Origin: Roseovarius sp.
GTDB taxonomy: Bacteria; Pseudomonadota; Alphaproteobacteria; Rhodobacterales; Rhodobacteraceae
Assembly (NCBI GenBank): GCA_023260815.1
Contig: JALQUE010000094.1
Location: 1 to 5,534, forward strand
Length of the DNA stretch: 5,534 nucleotides
Direction of reading: 5' to 3'
Shown here: positions 5,255-5,534 of the stretch, piece by piece
Numbering within the stretch: the first letter of the stretch is position 1
Layout of the letters: the number at the start of each line of letters is the position of its first letter
Translations under genes and position numbers: made by a program
The notes under the pieces: generated by a model
Told to the model about the DNA's origin: nothing
Seen by the model: the letters and a program-made list of their open reading frames with translations, nothing else
The model's database searches: none

Positions 5255-5534
5255 ATGGCAAAGGACAGATCTGATCCAGATCTTGATCGCGAGTTGTCCG
5301 ACCTGCCGCCGGAGCTGCGCTGGCGGGAATGGATGCGGCGGATTGAGGCGGTGCTGTTTGCCTCTGCCTCCCCTGTGCCGCGCGAAGATCTGGCGCGGGT
5401 CGTGGGTCAGGCGGCGTCGGTCGACCTGCTGGTCGAGGACCTCACTGCCGATCTGGACGGGCGGGCGTTCGAGATCGCCCAAGTGCCGGGCGGCTGGATG
5501 TTCCGGACGCGACCCGCCTACGCGACCGCGATCC
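5255..5534 (+). CDS. scpB: ScpB-like segregation and condensation protein, N-terminal part (runs off window)
   Basis: ScpB is the winged-helix partner of the kleisin ScpA in the SMC condensin complex. Here 93 codons are visible before the window ends. The N-terminus starts MAKDRSDPDLDRELSDLPPE and enters the ScpB pattern with RRIEAVLFASASPVPREDLA (28-47), a VVGQAASVDLLVEDL helix and a beta segment, GRAFEIAQVPGGWMFRTRPAY (70-90), typical of the first winged helix. The ATG follows the upstream stop by 2 bp, implying coupled translation. A plasmid-borne copy next to DUF1403 is probably a paralogue distinct from the chromosomal scpB, which normally follows scpA. Neither scpA nor smc is visible here. 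Confidence 0.88.
   Translation, partial: MAKDRSDPDLDRELSDLPPELRWREWMRRIEAVLFASASPVPREDLARVVGQAASVDLLVEDLTADLDGRAFEIAQVPGGWMFRTRPAYATAI

Noticed and set aside
5267..5283. AGATCT-GATCC-AGATCT at the start of the ScpB-like gene
   Set aside because: These are two short self-complementary hexamers within coding sequence and read normally as codons; no further structure supports a site.
1..5534. CRISPR array, tRNA/rRNA genes, insertion-sequence ends
   Set aside because: I saw no regularly spaced repeats, no tRNA-like cloverleaf or rRNA sequence, and no transposase with terminal inverted repeats.

Overview
The window looks like part of a plasmid, or a chromid or integrated plasmid, from an alphaproteobacterium, most likely the Rhodobacteraceae (Roseobacter/Paracoccus group). 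This rests on the high G+C coding sequence, a RepABC-type RepA partition ATPase, and a DUF1403 gene followed directly by an ScpB-like gene. I recognised the families from their motifs; no database search was possible.

Layout. Positions 1-994 (minus strand) carry most of a RepA/ParA partition ATPase whose C-terminus lies off the left edge. Positions 995-1333 are a non-coding, partly AT-rich stretch. It holds a perfect 11-bp inverted repeat just upstream of repA, one perfect DnaA box (TTATCCACA) and a further 8-bp inverted repeat, so it may be an origin or control region. Positions 1334-1891 (minus) hold a decayed serine resolvase: its N-terminus and core are in different frames, separated by what looks like one missing base, and the catalytic-site motif RVST reads PVST. 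Positions 2012-2552 (plus) are a complete ParD/ParE toxin-antitoxin pair. Positions 2556-3614 (minus) are an intact tyrosine recombinase, convergent with parE and divergent from a second toxin-antitoxin pair, CcdA/CcdB (3637-4164, plus). Positions 4165-4367 are an intergenic region with a 14-bp-arm inverted repeat around a 7-bp centre. Positions 4368-5252 encode a DUF1403 protein, and an ScpB-like gene starts 2 bp later and runs off the right edge.

How the parts fit together. Nearly everything here serves replicon inheritance: partition (RepA), multimer resolution or integration (dead serine resolvase, intact tyrosine recombinase), post-segregational killing (ParDE, CcdAB) and possibly chromosome-like organisation (ScpB, perhaps with DUF1403). 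The integrase sits between two toxin-antitoxin modules with almost no spare DNA. It shares with ccdA a 22-bp divergent start region, in which the two arms of one small palindrome can serve as the ribosome binding sites of the two genes.

The best leads for something undescribed are the dyad at 4260-4294, shaped like a tyrosine-recombinase crossover site; the integrase/ccdAB shared start region; and the role of DUF1403 beside ScpB.
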